NCBI GenBank assembly: GCA_964635055.1
Contig: CAZWMT010000020.1
Span: 43,156-107,155 of the forward strand
Length of the DNA: 64,000 nucleotides
Direction of reading: 5' to 3'
From: JAEUJM01 sp964635055
Lineage (GTDB): Bacteria > Actinomycetota > Acidimicrobiia > Acidimicrobiales > DATDAH01
Positions 52,402 to 61,600 of the stretch are shown here, piece by piece (within the stretch, counting starts at the first letter, position 1; the number at the start of each line of letters is the position of its first letter). The notes under the pieces are model-generated. The model saw nothing but the letters and a program-made list of their open reading frames with translations. It was not told where the DNA came from and ran no database searches. The position numbers were made by a program, and so were the translations under genes.

Positions 52402-53304
52402 TCAGGCGAGTCCCGCCCGGCGCAGGGCCTCGTGGTCGCTCGGCCAATTCGGGGCCATGAGGTGCCACTGCTCCGGCTCGGCCCGGATCAGGGCCTCGAG
52501 CTCGGTGGCCATGTGCTGGGTGATGCGGGTGACGTCCTCACGGAGGGTCCCCCGGCGCTCGACGGGCACCGGCGCCCGGATCACGCAGTGGTGGCCCCGG
52601 CCCCGGTTGTAGACGGCGCAGGGCAGGATCGGTGCGCCGGTCCGCAGGGCCAGTGTGGCGGGGCCGCCCGGCAGGGTCGTGCGCTCACCGAAGAACTCCA
52701 CCTCGATCCCGCCACCCTGGATGTCACGGTCGGACAGCAGGCACACCACGTGGCGCTCCTTGATGCCCCGCACCACCTCGGCGCCGGCCTTCGGGCCGAG
52801 CGGCACCACGTGCATCCCGAGCGAGCGGCGGAACTCGACGAACCACTCGAACAACTCAGGCGGGTCGAGGGGCTCGACCACGGCGGTCACCGGGATGTTC
52901 GCCACCATCGTGAGCCAGAACGCCGCCCATTCCCATCCCCCCAGGTGTGGGATCGCCATGATCGGCCCGTAGCCGTCGGCCCTGGCGTGCTCGATGTGCT
53001 CGAAACCTTCGTAGGAGAGCCCGGCATCGACCTCCTCACGGGTCATGCCCGGGAGGCGGAACGACTCCATCCAGTAGCGCCCGTAGGACTCGAAGGTGCG
53101 CTGCACCGCCGAGCGGAGGGCGAGGCCCTGCAGGTCGCGTCCCGTGGCCCGCCGCAGGTTGCGCTCGACCATCAGCCGGCGCTCGCGCATGGTCTGGGCC
53201 GCTCCCGCGCTCGCCGCGCGAGATGCGGCCGCGGCGAGGGGCCCCGGCAGCGCCCGGGCCACACCCGCGCCCAGCTTGTAGGCCGTCAGCGCCCGGTCCG
53301 CCAC
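52402..53304 (-). CDS. patA: Phosphatidylinositol mannoside acyltransferase (LpxL/HtrB fold)
   Basis: It probably acylates the PimA product from acyl-CoA. The 300-residue protein belongs to the lysophospholipid acyltransferase family. The HxxxxE catalytic motif is in IPHLGGWEWAAFW, followed by GIKERHVVCLLSDRDIQGGG and a GGPATLALRTGAPILPCAV segment. The C-terminus PEQWHLMAPNWPSD matches PatA relatives. It begins seven bases after the pgsA stop, the same order as in mycobacteria. Confidence 0.88.
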   Translation of the reverse strand: MADRALTAYKLGAGVARALPGPLAAAASRAASAGAAQTMRERRLMVERNLRRATGRDLQGLALRSAVQRTFESYGRYWMESFRLPGMTREEVDAGLSYEGFEHIEHARADGYGPIMAIPHLGGWEWAAFWLTMVANIPVTAVVEPLDPPELFEWFVEFRRSLGMHVVPLGPKAGAEVVRGIKERHVVCLLSDRDIQGGGIEVEFFGERTTLPGGPATLALRTGAPILPCAVYNRGRGHHCVIRAPVPVERRGTLREDVTRITQHMATELEALIRAEPEQWHLMAPNWPSDHEALRRAGLA

Positions 53305-53311
53305 CGCCGGC

Positions 53312-54022
53312 TCAGCCCGGTGGCTGACGGCGCGACTGGGCGCGCTCGCGGGCCCGGGCCCGCCACGTCTGGGCGATGGGCCGCGCCGTGCGCCGGTTGC
53401 GGCGGCGGGTCCGGTCGAACACCGGCTCCGGCTTCGGCCGCTCGGCGCTCGCCTGGCGCCACACCTTCACGAAGCGTTGCCCCGCGGTGAACAAGGTGAG
53501 CACCAACATGATCCAGAGCACCGGCACGAGCAACGAGTCGAACAGGAGCCCGAACGCCAGCATGATCGTGCGCTCGGCACGCTCCATGAGCCCACCGCGG
53601 GCGTCGAGACCGAGCGAGTCGGCCTTGGCCCGCTGGTACGAGACGAGGAACGACGCCCCCAGCACGGCCATGGGCAGCACCGCGAGGTGACCGGGTTGGG
53701 TGTCGGCGAGGTACCAGGCCACACCGCCGAGGAGCAAGGCGTCGCTGACCCGGTCCATGACCGAGTCGAAGTAGGCCCCGCGGGGGCCGGCGGTGCCGGA
53801 GGCCTTGGCCACCGCGCCGTCGAGCGCATCGGGCAGCGCGGTCAGCACCAGGAGCACGAAGCCGCCACGGAGCGCGCCGGCGCCGATCGCGACCGCGGCC
53901 GCGGCCGCCATCACCACACCGGTGGCGGTCAGGTAGTCGGCGGTGATCCCCGCCTTGCGGAGGTTGGTGCCGACGGGCTTGAGTCCGCGCTCGATGTTCG
54001 TGCGGAATTTTCCGTCGAACAT
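53312..54022 (-). CDS. pgsA: CDP-alcohol phosphatidyltransferase, PIP synthase-like
   Basis: It is predicted to make phosphatidylinositol phosphate from CDP-diacylglycerol. The 236-residue membrane protein has the family motif in PDALDGAVAKASGTAGPRG followed by AYFDSVMDRVSD, so all four aspartates are present. The usual Arg after DG-x2-A is a Lys here. Hydrophobic segments include GVVMAAAAAVAIGAGALRGG and VLGASFLVSYQRAK. The C-terminal 40 residues are very basic. GGAG precedes ATG 54022. Clustering with patA and pimA favours the PI route over phosphatidylglycerol phosphate synthesis. Confidence 0.87.
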   Translation of the reverse strand: MFDGKFRTNIERGLKPVGTNLRKAGITADYLTATGVVMAAAAAVAIGAGALRGGFVLLVLTALPDALDGAVAKASGTAGPRGAYFDSVMDRVSDALLLGGVAWYLADTQPGHLAVLPMAVLGASFLVSYQRAKADSLGLDARGGLMERAERTIMLAFGLLFDSLLVPVLWIMLVLTLFTAGQRFVKVWRQASAERPKPEPVFDRTRRRNRRTARPIAQTWRARARERAQSRRQPPG

Positions 54023-54194
54023 GGTTCTCCTGACCGAAAGGGGTGCGAGCCGGCCCCAAGGCTACCGGGCGACCGGCCGCCAGAGCACCACCCGTGCCTG
54101 TCAGCGCCGGCCCGCTGTGGTGCCTACCCTGTCGCCGGAGCCCCCTGGGTGGGCCCGCTTCGAGGAACGGTGCCGATGCGCGGAGGTGCATGAC

Positions 54195-56249
54195 GTGGAG
54201 GATGTTTCGCCGGACAGGATCCGCAACGTGGCCCTCGTCGGCCACAGTGGCACCGGCAAGACGACGCTGGCCGAGGCGCTGTTGTTCGAGGCGGGGGCCA
54301 TCAATCGGCGGGGCCGGGTCGAGGACGCCAACACGGTGTGCGACTTCGACGCCGAGGAGCAGAGCCGGCGCCTGTCGCTCTCGCTGTCGATCGCGCCGTT
54401 CTCGTGGAAGGGCCACAAGGTCAACCTCATCGACACCCCGGGCTACGCCGACTTCGTGGGCGACGTCGCCGCCGCGTTGCGGGTCGTCGACCTCGCGGTG
54501 TTCGTCGTCAGCGCGGTCGAGGGCGTCGAGGTCCAGACGGAGGCCATCTGGAAGATGGCCGCCGACCTCGACGTGCCCCGCATGGTCTTCATCAACAAGC
54601 TCGACCGGGAGCGGGCCTCGTTCCCTCGCACCCTCGACCAGCTGCGCGACCGCTTCGGCGCCGGCGTCGCCCCCCTCGAGCTGCCCATCGGCGAGGAGGA
54701 GTCGTTTCGAGGGGTGGCCGACCTGCTCACCGACACCGCGTTCACCTACGTCGACGGGAAGGTGGAGCGGGGCGAGATACCCGACGAGATGGAGGCCCAG
54801 GAGCACGAGGTGCACGACAACCTCGTGGAGGGCATCGTGGTGGCCGACGACGCCCTCCTCGAGCGCTACCTCGAGGGCGACCTGCCCTCCTTCGAGGAGC
54901 TCGAGCACACGCTGGCCCACGGTGTGGCCAGCGCGCAGGTGTTCCCCGTGGTGTGCGGCTCCGCCGCCGCCGACGTGGCCATCGACCGGCTGGCCGACTT
55001 CATCTGCGAGATCGGGCCGGCGCCCCGCGACCGCCCCCCGGTCGAGGTGGTGGCGGGTGGGTCGACCGCCCAGGTGGCCCCCGACCCTTCCGGCGACCCC
55101 CTGGCGTTCGTGTTCAAGACCATCGCCGACCCCTACGTGGGCCACATCTCGCTCATCAAGGTGCTCTCGGGCACCATCGGCCAGGACGACCACCTGTACA
55201 ACACCCGCAGCCACCAGGACGAGCGGCTGCACAGCCTCCTCACGCTCCGCGGACGCGACCAGGAGCCGGTGCGCGCGGTGCAGGCGGGCGACCTCGCCGC
55301 GGTGGCCAAGCTGAGCGCCACCAACACCAGCGACACCCTCGCCCCCAAGGGCACCCCTGTCGTCGTCGCCCCGATCGAGCAACCCACACCGGTGCTCGCA
55401 GTCGCCATCGTGGCCAAGACCCAGGCCGACGAGGAGAAGGTGGCGAGCGCGCTGCACCGCATCGCCGAGGAGGACCCCGCGCTGGTCATCGAGCGCAACG
55501 ACGAGACGCACCAGACCCTGCTGCGAGGCACGGGCGAGACCCACCTGAACGTCACCATCGAGCGGCTCAAGCGCAAGTTCAACGCCGAGGTGGTCACCGA
55601 GCCGGTCAAGGTGGCCTACCGGGAGACCATCACCGGCGAGGCCGAGGCCGAGGGGAAGCACAAGAAGCAGTCGGGTGGACGCGGCCAATTCGGCGTCGCC
55701 TTCGTGCGCATCGAGCCCCTCGAGCGGGGCGGCGGGTTCGAGTACGTCGACGCCATCGTGGGTGGCGCGATCCCCCGTGGCCTCATCCCGTCGGTCGAGA
55801 AGGGCATCCAGGAGACAATGGCCAACGGCGGCATCCACGGCTACCCCGTGGTGGACGTCCGGGCCACCTGCTTCGACGGCAAGTTCCACGCCGTCGACTC
55901 CGACGAGATGAGCTTCAAGATGGCCGGCCGGCTGGCCTTCCGCGAGGCCATGGCCAACGCCGGACCGGTGGTGCTCGAACCCATCTCGCGGATCGAGGTG
56001 ACCGTCCCCGCCGACCAGTTGGGCGACGTCATGGGCGACCTCAACGCCCGCCGCGGCCGGGTGCAGGGCAGCGAGTCGGGCAACGACGGCGAGGCGATCG
56101 TCGTCGCCCTGGTCCCCACCTCGGAGATCCTGCGCTACGCCATCGACCTACGGTCCATGACCGGTGGGCGGGGACGGTTCACCGAGGCCCACGACCACTA
56201 CGACCTGCTCCCGGACCACCTGGTGGCGGCGCTGTCCACCGAGGAGTGA
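54195..56249 (+). CDS. EF-G-like translational GTPase (FusA2 type)
   Basis: The 684-residue protein has all EF-G domains. The GTPase domain has P-loop GHSGTGKTT, VNLIDTPGYADFVGDVAAAL and the NKLD motif. Domain II, then TGETHLNVTIERLKRKFNAE (domain III), SGGRGQFGVAFVRIEPL (IV) and EPISRIEVTVPADQLGDVMG (V) follow. The P-loop differs from the HIDAGKTT of canonical EF-G, so this is the paralogue group (as Mycobacterium Rv0120c), whose role is unclear. GTG 54195 was chosen because GGAGG lies eight bases upstream. A TACCCT box at 54125-54130 may drive it. Longer upstream readings have no family sequence. Confidence 0.9.
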   Translation: MEDVSPDRIRNVALVGHSGTGKTTLAEALLFEAGAINRRGRVEDANTVCDFDAEEQSRRLSLSLSIAPFSWKGHKVNLIDTPGYADFVGDVAAALRVVDLAVFVVSAVEGVEVQTEAIWKMAADLDVPRMVFINKLDRERASFPRTLDQLRDRFGAGVAPLELPIGEEESFRGVADLLTDTAFTYVDGKVERGEIPDEMEAQEHEVHDNLVEGIVVADDALLERYLEGDLPSFEELEHTLAHGVASAQVFPVVCGSAAADVAIDRLADFICEIGPAPRDRPPVEVVAGGSTAQVAPDPSGDPLAFVFKTIADPYVGHISLIKVLSGTIGQDDHLYNTRSHQDERLHSLLTLRGRDQEPVRAVQAGDLAAVAKLSATNTSDTLAPKGTPVVVAPIEQPTPVLAVAIVAKTQADEEKVASALHRIAEEDPALVIERNDETHQTLLRGTGETHLNVTIERLKRKFNAEVVTEPVKVAYRETITGEAEAEGKHKKQSGGRGQFGVAFVRIEPLERGGGFEYVDAIVGGAIPRGLIPSVEKGIQETMANGGIHGYPVVDVRATCFDGKFHAVDSDEMSFKMAGRLAFREAMANAGPVVLEPISRIEVTVPADQLGDVMGDLNARRGRVQGSESGNDGEAIVVALVPTSEILRYAIDLRSMTGGRGRFTEAHDHYDLLPDHLVAALSTEE

Positions 56250-56260
56250 GGGCCGCGGCC

Positions 56261-56761
56261 ATGGACACCGCCGACCTCGCCCGTCTCACCCCCCAGGACG
56301 CCGTGGTGACCTTGCGGTCGCTCCCCCGACGCTTCCGCACCACCCTGCGACCGGTGGATGACGACAACCTGGACGAGCTCGCCGAGCGCATCGCCTCGAG
56401 CGGCCACTCCCCCCTCGACCACCTGGTCGACGCCGACCGCTCGCTCACGATGTTGCACCAGGCCCTCGACCGGGTGCTCCACCACGACCAGCCGGTGCTG
56501 GCGCCGGCCGTCATGGATCCCGCCGCCCGCGAATGGCCGCCCGTCCACGCCGGCCTCACCACCGAGCTGGCCCACCTCGAGGCCACCGTCACCGACTTCG
56601 CCGACGTCGCCACCCGGGTTCCCGCCGCCGATTGGGGCCGCACCGGCACCGTGGCCGGCAGCACGACCGTGGAGGCGCTGGACCTGCTGCGAGAAGCGGT
56701 GCGCACCGCGATCACCGACCTGCGCGCCGCCCAGCGTGACCTCGACGAGGTGCGCCGCTGA
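56261..56761 (+). CDS. DinB-superfamily-like protein
   Basis: A 166-residue helical protein starting 11 bases after the EF-G paralogue stop. GHSPLDHLVDADRSLTMLHQ near the start and WGRTGTVAGSTTVEALDLLR near the end match the layout of DinB/mycothiol-dependent maleylpyruvate isomerase-like four-helix proteins. The histidines that usually follow in the last helix are replaced (EAVRTAITDL), so a metal site is doubtful. Function unknown; co-transcription with the GTPase gene is likely. Confidence 0.65.
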   Translation: MDTADLARLTPQDAVVTLRSLPRRFRTTLRPVDDDNLDELAERIASSGHSPLDHLVDADRSLTMLHQALDRVLHHDQPVLAPAVMDPAAREWPPVHAGLTTELAHLEATVTDFADVATRVPAADWGRTGTVAGSTTVEALDLLREAVRTAITDLRAAQRDLDEVRR

Positions 56762-56772
56762 GGGAGCGGTCG

Positions 56773-56815
56773 AGCCGGGGATCCTCGGACTGGCCGATCC
56801 CGGCTGAGCGTTTCC
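56773..56815 (+). terminator. Candidate terminator after the DinB-like gene
   Basis: AGCCGGGGATC (56773-56783) can pair with GATCCCGGCT (56796-56805), with one bulged G and a 12-base loop. GAGCGTTTCC follows. The stem is strong but the U-tract weak. Confidence 0.4.
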
Positions 56816-56847
56816 ATTCGTCCAAGACGACCGGGAAAGACGCGTCG

Positions 56848-56853
56848 TACCGT
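56848..56853 (+). promoter_or_regulatory. -10 box of the VOC gene (leaderless type)
   Basis: TACCGT ends five bases before ATG 56859. Confidence 0.4.
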
Positions 56854-56858
56854 CGTGC

Positions 56859-57264
56859 ATGACCACCGATCCTGAACCGCTCACCCCGGCCGTCGTCCCC
56901 ACGCTCACCTATGAGGACGCCGACGGCGCCATCGACCACCTGCAGAAGGCGTTCGGCCTCACCGTCCACGAGATCCACCGTGGCGAGGGCGACACCGTCG
57001 TACACGCCGAGCTGCGCTGGGGCAACGGGATGGTGATGGTCAGCACCCGCCAAACCCGCCAGTCCGTTCTCGCTGGGCCCACAGTGCGTCTACCTCGTGA
57101 CCGACGACCCCGACGGCCTCTACGAGCGGGCCGTCGCCGCCGGCGCCGAGATCGTCATGGCCCCCACCGACCAGGACTACGGCTCGCGGGACTTCTCGAC
57201 CCGGGACGTCGAGGGCAACGTCTGGGCTTTCGGCACTTACCAGCCCGGCGCACCGACCACGTGA
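56859..57264 (+). pseudogene. VOC/glyoxalase superfamily protein, broken by a one-base frameshift
   Basis: The first frame (56859-57080) reads VVPTLTYEDADGAIDHLQKA, FGLTVHEIHRGEG and WGNGMVMVS, the start of a PhnB-like VOC protein. After GGGCCC an extra A at 57081 shifts the frame. From 57082 the next frame continues QCVYLVTDDPDGLYERAVAA, AAGAEIVMAPTDQDYGSRDF and VEGNVWAFGTY, ending at TGA 57264. Removing one base joins both halves into a normal ~135-residue protein. Either the gene is newly inactive or the base is a sequencing error. If left shifted, the first frame runs on to 57389 with nonsense sequence. Confidence 0.8.
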
Positions 57265-57342
57265 CGCCGCGATGCTCGCGCCCTCAGATCTCAGCCGTCG
57301 CCCAACGGCAACGAACGTCACCGCACCGCGGCGCAGCTGCAG

Positions 57343-58389
57343 TCACTTCTCCCTTGCCGGGGCTAGGGCCCGGGTTCGGCCTGCTATGAGCCGGAGCTCG
57401 TCAGGCGCGATCGGCCGAGACACCATCCACTCCCTCCAGATGGAGTCCGTGTTCTTCGAAGCCATGTCCATGGCCCGCCACCGAGCGGCATGAATCGACT
57501 CGTCCGCACGCTGATTCACCCCGCCAGCACCCGCAGCCCATTGGAAGTCGACCTCATTCTTGGCCGCCATGACGTTTCCGATCTCCTCGAATCGGGAGAT
57601 ATGACCATCGAGAGTGAGGAAGAAGCCGGTCCACGAAGTCTGATCAGCAGCGTGAGGGCGCACCTTGTATGTGGCGACCGCCGCGAACACCCAACCCTTG
57701 ACCTTGAGACCATGCGGGATCTTCTTCCTCCGTTGGTTCCGCGGAAGCAGGTGCGGAGGGACTCCGTGGAGGTGGTTCTTGTAGACGATGACCTGTAGGG
57801 GAAGACCGACGGCCTTCAGCGCCTCCACGACCTGGGTCGCCGGGAAGGGACGTAGTCGCCGCTCGGCACCACTGGTGTGACCGGTCTCGGTCGCCTCCGG
57901 CACCTGGCCCCGCAGGTAGCCCACCAAGTCATCCCCGGATAGCTCAGGAATCGCGTTCCATGCGGCGAGGCGTTCCGCATCGACCCTTGCCCTCCGGGCC
58001 CTCTCCTGTGCTTCGACTTCAGCAGCAGCCTGGTTGGCGCGGCGCTGTTCGGCCTCGAGGACTTGTTGACGGGCGTAGGAGTGACCTCCACAGAGACGTA
58101 CGCCGAAGGTCATGTCGCTGTGGGGGCCACACACGGCCACGCCGCACTCGGAACACACCCCGATCGCGAACGTCCCGCACCCACACAGTGGGAGCCCCCC
58201 GGTGGTCGCGTCGCCCTCGGGGTAACGCGTACCACAACGGATGCTCGTGACCTGCGGTACCGGCACCATCTGGCCGCCCGGGCCCGCCGGGAGCCAACGC
58301 TCCTCACGAAACGTGACCATCGACGTGCACTCCCAGTTGCCCGGAGAGATCGGAACACGGTCACTGCCGTTGCACTGAGGACACGCCAC
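57343..58389 (-). CDS. Cys-rich (zinc-ribbon-like) protein of unknown function
   Basis: Not recognised. The 348-residue product has many paired cysteines in its first ~110 residues (ACPQCNGSD at the start, then LCGCGTFAIGVCSECGVAVC and RLCGGHSYARQ), suggesting two or more zinc sites. A helical, Arg/Ala/Glu-rich segment (EAEQRRANQAAAEVEAQERA) follows. The C-terminal ~190 residues look folded: KVKGWVFAAVATYKVRPH and WTGFFLTLDGHISRF. GTG 58389 is six bases after TACTGT, which decides the start over the longer open frame. It converges on the broken VOC gene. No nucleic-acid role is proven. Confidence 0.75.
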   Translation of the reverse strand: MACPQCNGSDRVPISPGNWECTSMVTFREERWLPAGPGGQMVPVPQVTSIRCGTRYPEGDATTGGLPLCGCGTFAIGVCSECGVAVCGPHSDMTFGVRLCGGHSYARQQVLEAEQRRANQAAAEVEAQERARRARVDAERLAAWNAIPELSGDDLVGYLRGQVPEATETGHTSGAERRLRPFPATQVVEALKAVGLPLQVIVYKNHLHGVPPHLLPRNQRRKKIPHGLKVKGWVFAAVATYKVRPHAADQTSWTGFFLTLDGHISRFEEIGNVMAAKNEVDFQWAAGAGGVNQRADESIHAARWRAMDMASKNTDSIWREWMVSRPIAPDELRLIAGRTRALAPAREK

Positions 58390-58395
58390 GACACG

Positions 58396-58401
58396 ACAGT
58401 A
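58396..58401 (-). promoter_or_regulatory. -10 box of the Cys-rich protein gene (leaderless type)
   Basis: TACTGT on the minus strand ends six bases before GTG 58389. Confidence 0.5.
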
Positions 58402-58462
58402 GATGGGCCAATCCAGGCGAACAGGCCGCATCCACCCGGCTCGCCGCTGAGAGGATGAGGCC

Positions 58463-58675
58463 GTGCCTGAGCCCACTGACCCCGACGACCTCGGGTGGGG
58501 CGGACTGCCCGATGACCTGCCCGCTACGCCCCGCTCCGTGCTCCAACCCTTCGCCGAGGCAATTGCCCGCGACGACCCACTGCCATCGCCTCGACCTCGG
58601 CCCGACGAGCAGGCCACCGAAACGGGACTGTGGCTCCTCGGCCGGGCCTGCCCCGCCGCCAGCCTCCTCGCCTAG
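58463..58675 (+). CDS. Small proline-rich ORF, doubtful
   Basis: A 70-codon frame from GTG 58463 reads PEPTDPDDLGWGGLPDDLPA and ends WLLGRACPAASLLA. GAGAGGATGAGG lies 4-15 bases upstream. It ends one base before the HsdR stop on the other strand. Length and composition are not enough to be sure it is a gene. Confidence 0.35.
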   Translation: MPEPTDPDDLGWGGLPDDLPATPRSVLQPFAEAIARDDPLPSPRPRPDEQATETGLWLLGRACPAASLLA

Positions 58676-58676
58676 A

Positions 58677-61600
58677 TCACGCGTTGCCGTTGCCGAAGCG
58701 CCGGCTGATCATTCGTTGCTGTTCACGGTCGTCGGTGACGGCTTGGGTGCCGGTGGGATAGCGCCACCAGAAGGTGCGGTCGTCGTCGCCGGTGCCTTCG
58801 TAGACGGGGAAGTCGGCGGGCTCCACGCTGACCCGGCACACGTCTTGGCCGTCGACGGTGTGGAACGTCCAGGCGACGAGTGATCCAGCGGCGGCTCCGA
58901 GGCGGCCGACGAGCAGGTTCTGGAGGTGCTGGCCGAACAGGTCGTGGTCACCGCGCTGGCCACGCTTCGAGAACGAGGCGTAATCGGCTTCGAGCCCGTA
59001 CACCGTGCCGTTGTCGGCGACGCCGATGAGCAACGTGCCGCCGTAGGCGCTGTTGAGAAACCCGGCGACGGTCTTGACCGCGGCCTTCTCGGGGATGCCG
59101 GTCTTGTGGGACTCGGCGCGGATGTCGTAGCGGAGGGTGGACTTGTACTCGAGGTGCGAGTCCTCGCGGTCGGGTCCGAGGAGGTCGCCGATGGGGCAGG
59201 TTCGTTGGCGGGCGACCCGCGCCCGTGCGTAGATGCCGGGGAGGTATTCGGCGACGAGCGCGGCGCGGAGCTCTTCGTCGTCGATGAGTTGGCCGGCGAC
59301 CTTGTCGTTGCGGTCGAGCCGCGAGGCGATGGCGGCGAGGTAGGTGGCATCGAAGCCGACCTTGAAGGCGTCGAGGTCGTTGGCCCCGGCTTCGAGCTGG
59401 ATGCGTTCGTCGTTGATCAGGTCCTCGGCGATGGCGTCGGGGAAGAGCCGGTCGGCGTCGGTCCAGTCGGTGCCGTACCGCTCGTTGAACCGTTCGATGA
59501 TGCTGGACAGCGTTTCGGGTTCGGGTTCGTTGAGCTTGCCGGAGCCCGAGTAGATGGTCTGGACCTCACCGGTGTCGGCGTCGAGGGAGACGGAGCCCTC
59601 GAACTGCTTCTCGTGGCGCAGGTGGGTGAGCTCGACATCGGCACCGAGGTCGACGGACTCGCCGCCGCTGTCGTGGACGAACGCGGTGAGCGCCCGGCAG
59701 AACAGGTAGTCGCGTTCGAGGGCGGTGTCACCGAACGACACGATCTGGGAAAGGAAGCTGTAGGTGCGGACGTAGCGGTGGAGGGCGTCGACGAACCGGT
59801 CGCGTTCGGTGTCGTCGAGGTCGTCGACCCGGTCGATCGCAGGGGCGAGGGCGGCGTGGATGCGGCCGTGGTCGGCCGGCCCCGACACCCTCAACAGCAG
59901 GGCGACGGCTCGTTCGATCTCGTCGGGTCGCAGGACGCCGAACTCGTCGAGGTCGGCGCGGGTGTCGTAGAGCAGGTTGGGGTCCGACGGCGGGGCGACC
60001 GTCTCGCCGTAGTAGGGCTCGAACGCGGTACGGATGTCGTCGGCGTCGTTGCGGAAGTCGAGGACGAAGGTGCCGTCCTTGTCGGGGTGGGTGCGGTTGA
60101 GGCGCGACAGGGTCTGGACGGCGTTGAGGCCGGTGAGGGTCTTGTCGACGTACATGGCGTACAGGAGGGGCTGGTCGAAGCCGGTCTGGAACTTCTCTGC
60201 CACCACGAGGATGCGGAACTCGTCGGTGTCGAACCGTTCGGCGGTCTGCGACTCGGGGAAGCCGTTCATGGACGCCTCGGTGAACGGCGCGCCGCCGTCG
60301 TCCACGGTGCCGGAGAACGCGACCAGCACCCCGAGGTTGTAGCCGTGCTCTTTGACGTACGCCTTGAGTGCTTGTCCGAACCGGACGGCGTGCTGGCGCG
60401 ACGAGCACACCACCATCGCTTTGGCCCGCCCGGCGACCTCGCCGGCGATGTGGGCACGGAAGTGTTCGATGACGATGCTGGACTTCTGGTCCAGGTTCGA
60501 CTCGTGGAGGGTCACGAACCGGGCGATCGCCGCTCTGGCTGCTCTGGTGTCGTAGCGGGGGTCCTCGGCGACCGCCTTCTCGAGGTGGAAGAACGTCTCG
60601 TAGGTGACGTAGCTGGCCAGCACGTCCTCGATGAAGCCCTCCTCGATGGCCTGGCGCATCGAGTAGAGGTGGAACGGCTCGTGGCGGCCGCTGTCGGGGT
60701 TGACCCGACCGAACAGCTCGAGGGTCTTGCCTTTGGGGGTTGCGGTGAACGCGAACGAGGACAGGTTCGACTGCGACCCACGGGCCGCGACCGCTTCGGC
60801 CAGGGCCTCCTCCACCGAGCCGGCCTCCAGGTCCCCGCTCTCATCGGTGGTGACGCCGAGGACCCGGCGGAGCTCGTGGGCGGCCTCGCCGGTCTGCGAC
60901 GAGTGGGCCTCGTCGATGATCACCGCATACGAGCGGCCTGGCAGCGACCCGACCTTGTCCAACACGAACGGGAACTTCTGCAACGTCGTGATGATGATGC
61001 GGGCCTGTTCACCGGCCAGCGCGTCGGCCAGCTGCTGGGAGCCGTCCTCGATGCGCTCCACCACCCCGTGGGCGTGCTCGAACTGGTAGATCGTGTCCTG
61101 CAACTGGCGGTCCAACACCACTCGGTCGGTGATCACCACCACCTTGTCGAACACCTTGTGGTCGGCGTCGTCGTGCAGGTTCGACAAGCGGTGCGCCAAC
61201 CACGCGATCGTGTTCGACTTCCCCGACCCCGCCGAGTGCTGCACCAGGTACTTCTGACCGGGCCCCTCGACGCGGGCGGCGGACTCCAACGACCGCACCG
61301 CGTCCCACTGGTGGAAACGCGGGAAGATCACCGCCGCGGGGGCCTTCGACCCCTTGGACGACTTCTCGACGTGCACGAACCGGGCGAACAGGTCCAACCA
61401 GGCGTCCCGCGCCCACACCCGCTCCCACAGATACGCGGTGCGGTGCCCGTCGGGGTTGGGTGGGTTCCCCGCGCCGCGACCGTGGCCCCGGTTGAACGGC
61501 AGGAACCGCGTCGAACGGCCCGACAGGCGGGTGGTCATGGCCACCGACTCCGTGTCCACCGCGAAGTGCACCACCGCCCGCTTCGCCAGCGTCCGGTTCG

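Noticed and set aside
57290..57385. A tRNA-like stretch: GCCG...CGGC D-arm-like hairpin and a GGGTTCG box further on.
   Set aside because: No acceptor or anticodon stem can be formed, and the GGTTCG part lies within the coding end of the Cys-rich gene.
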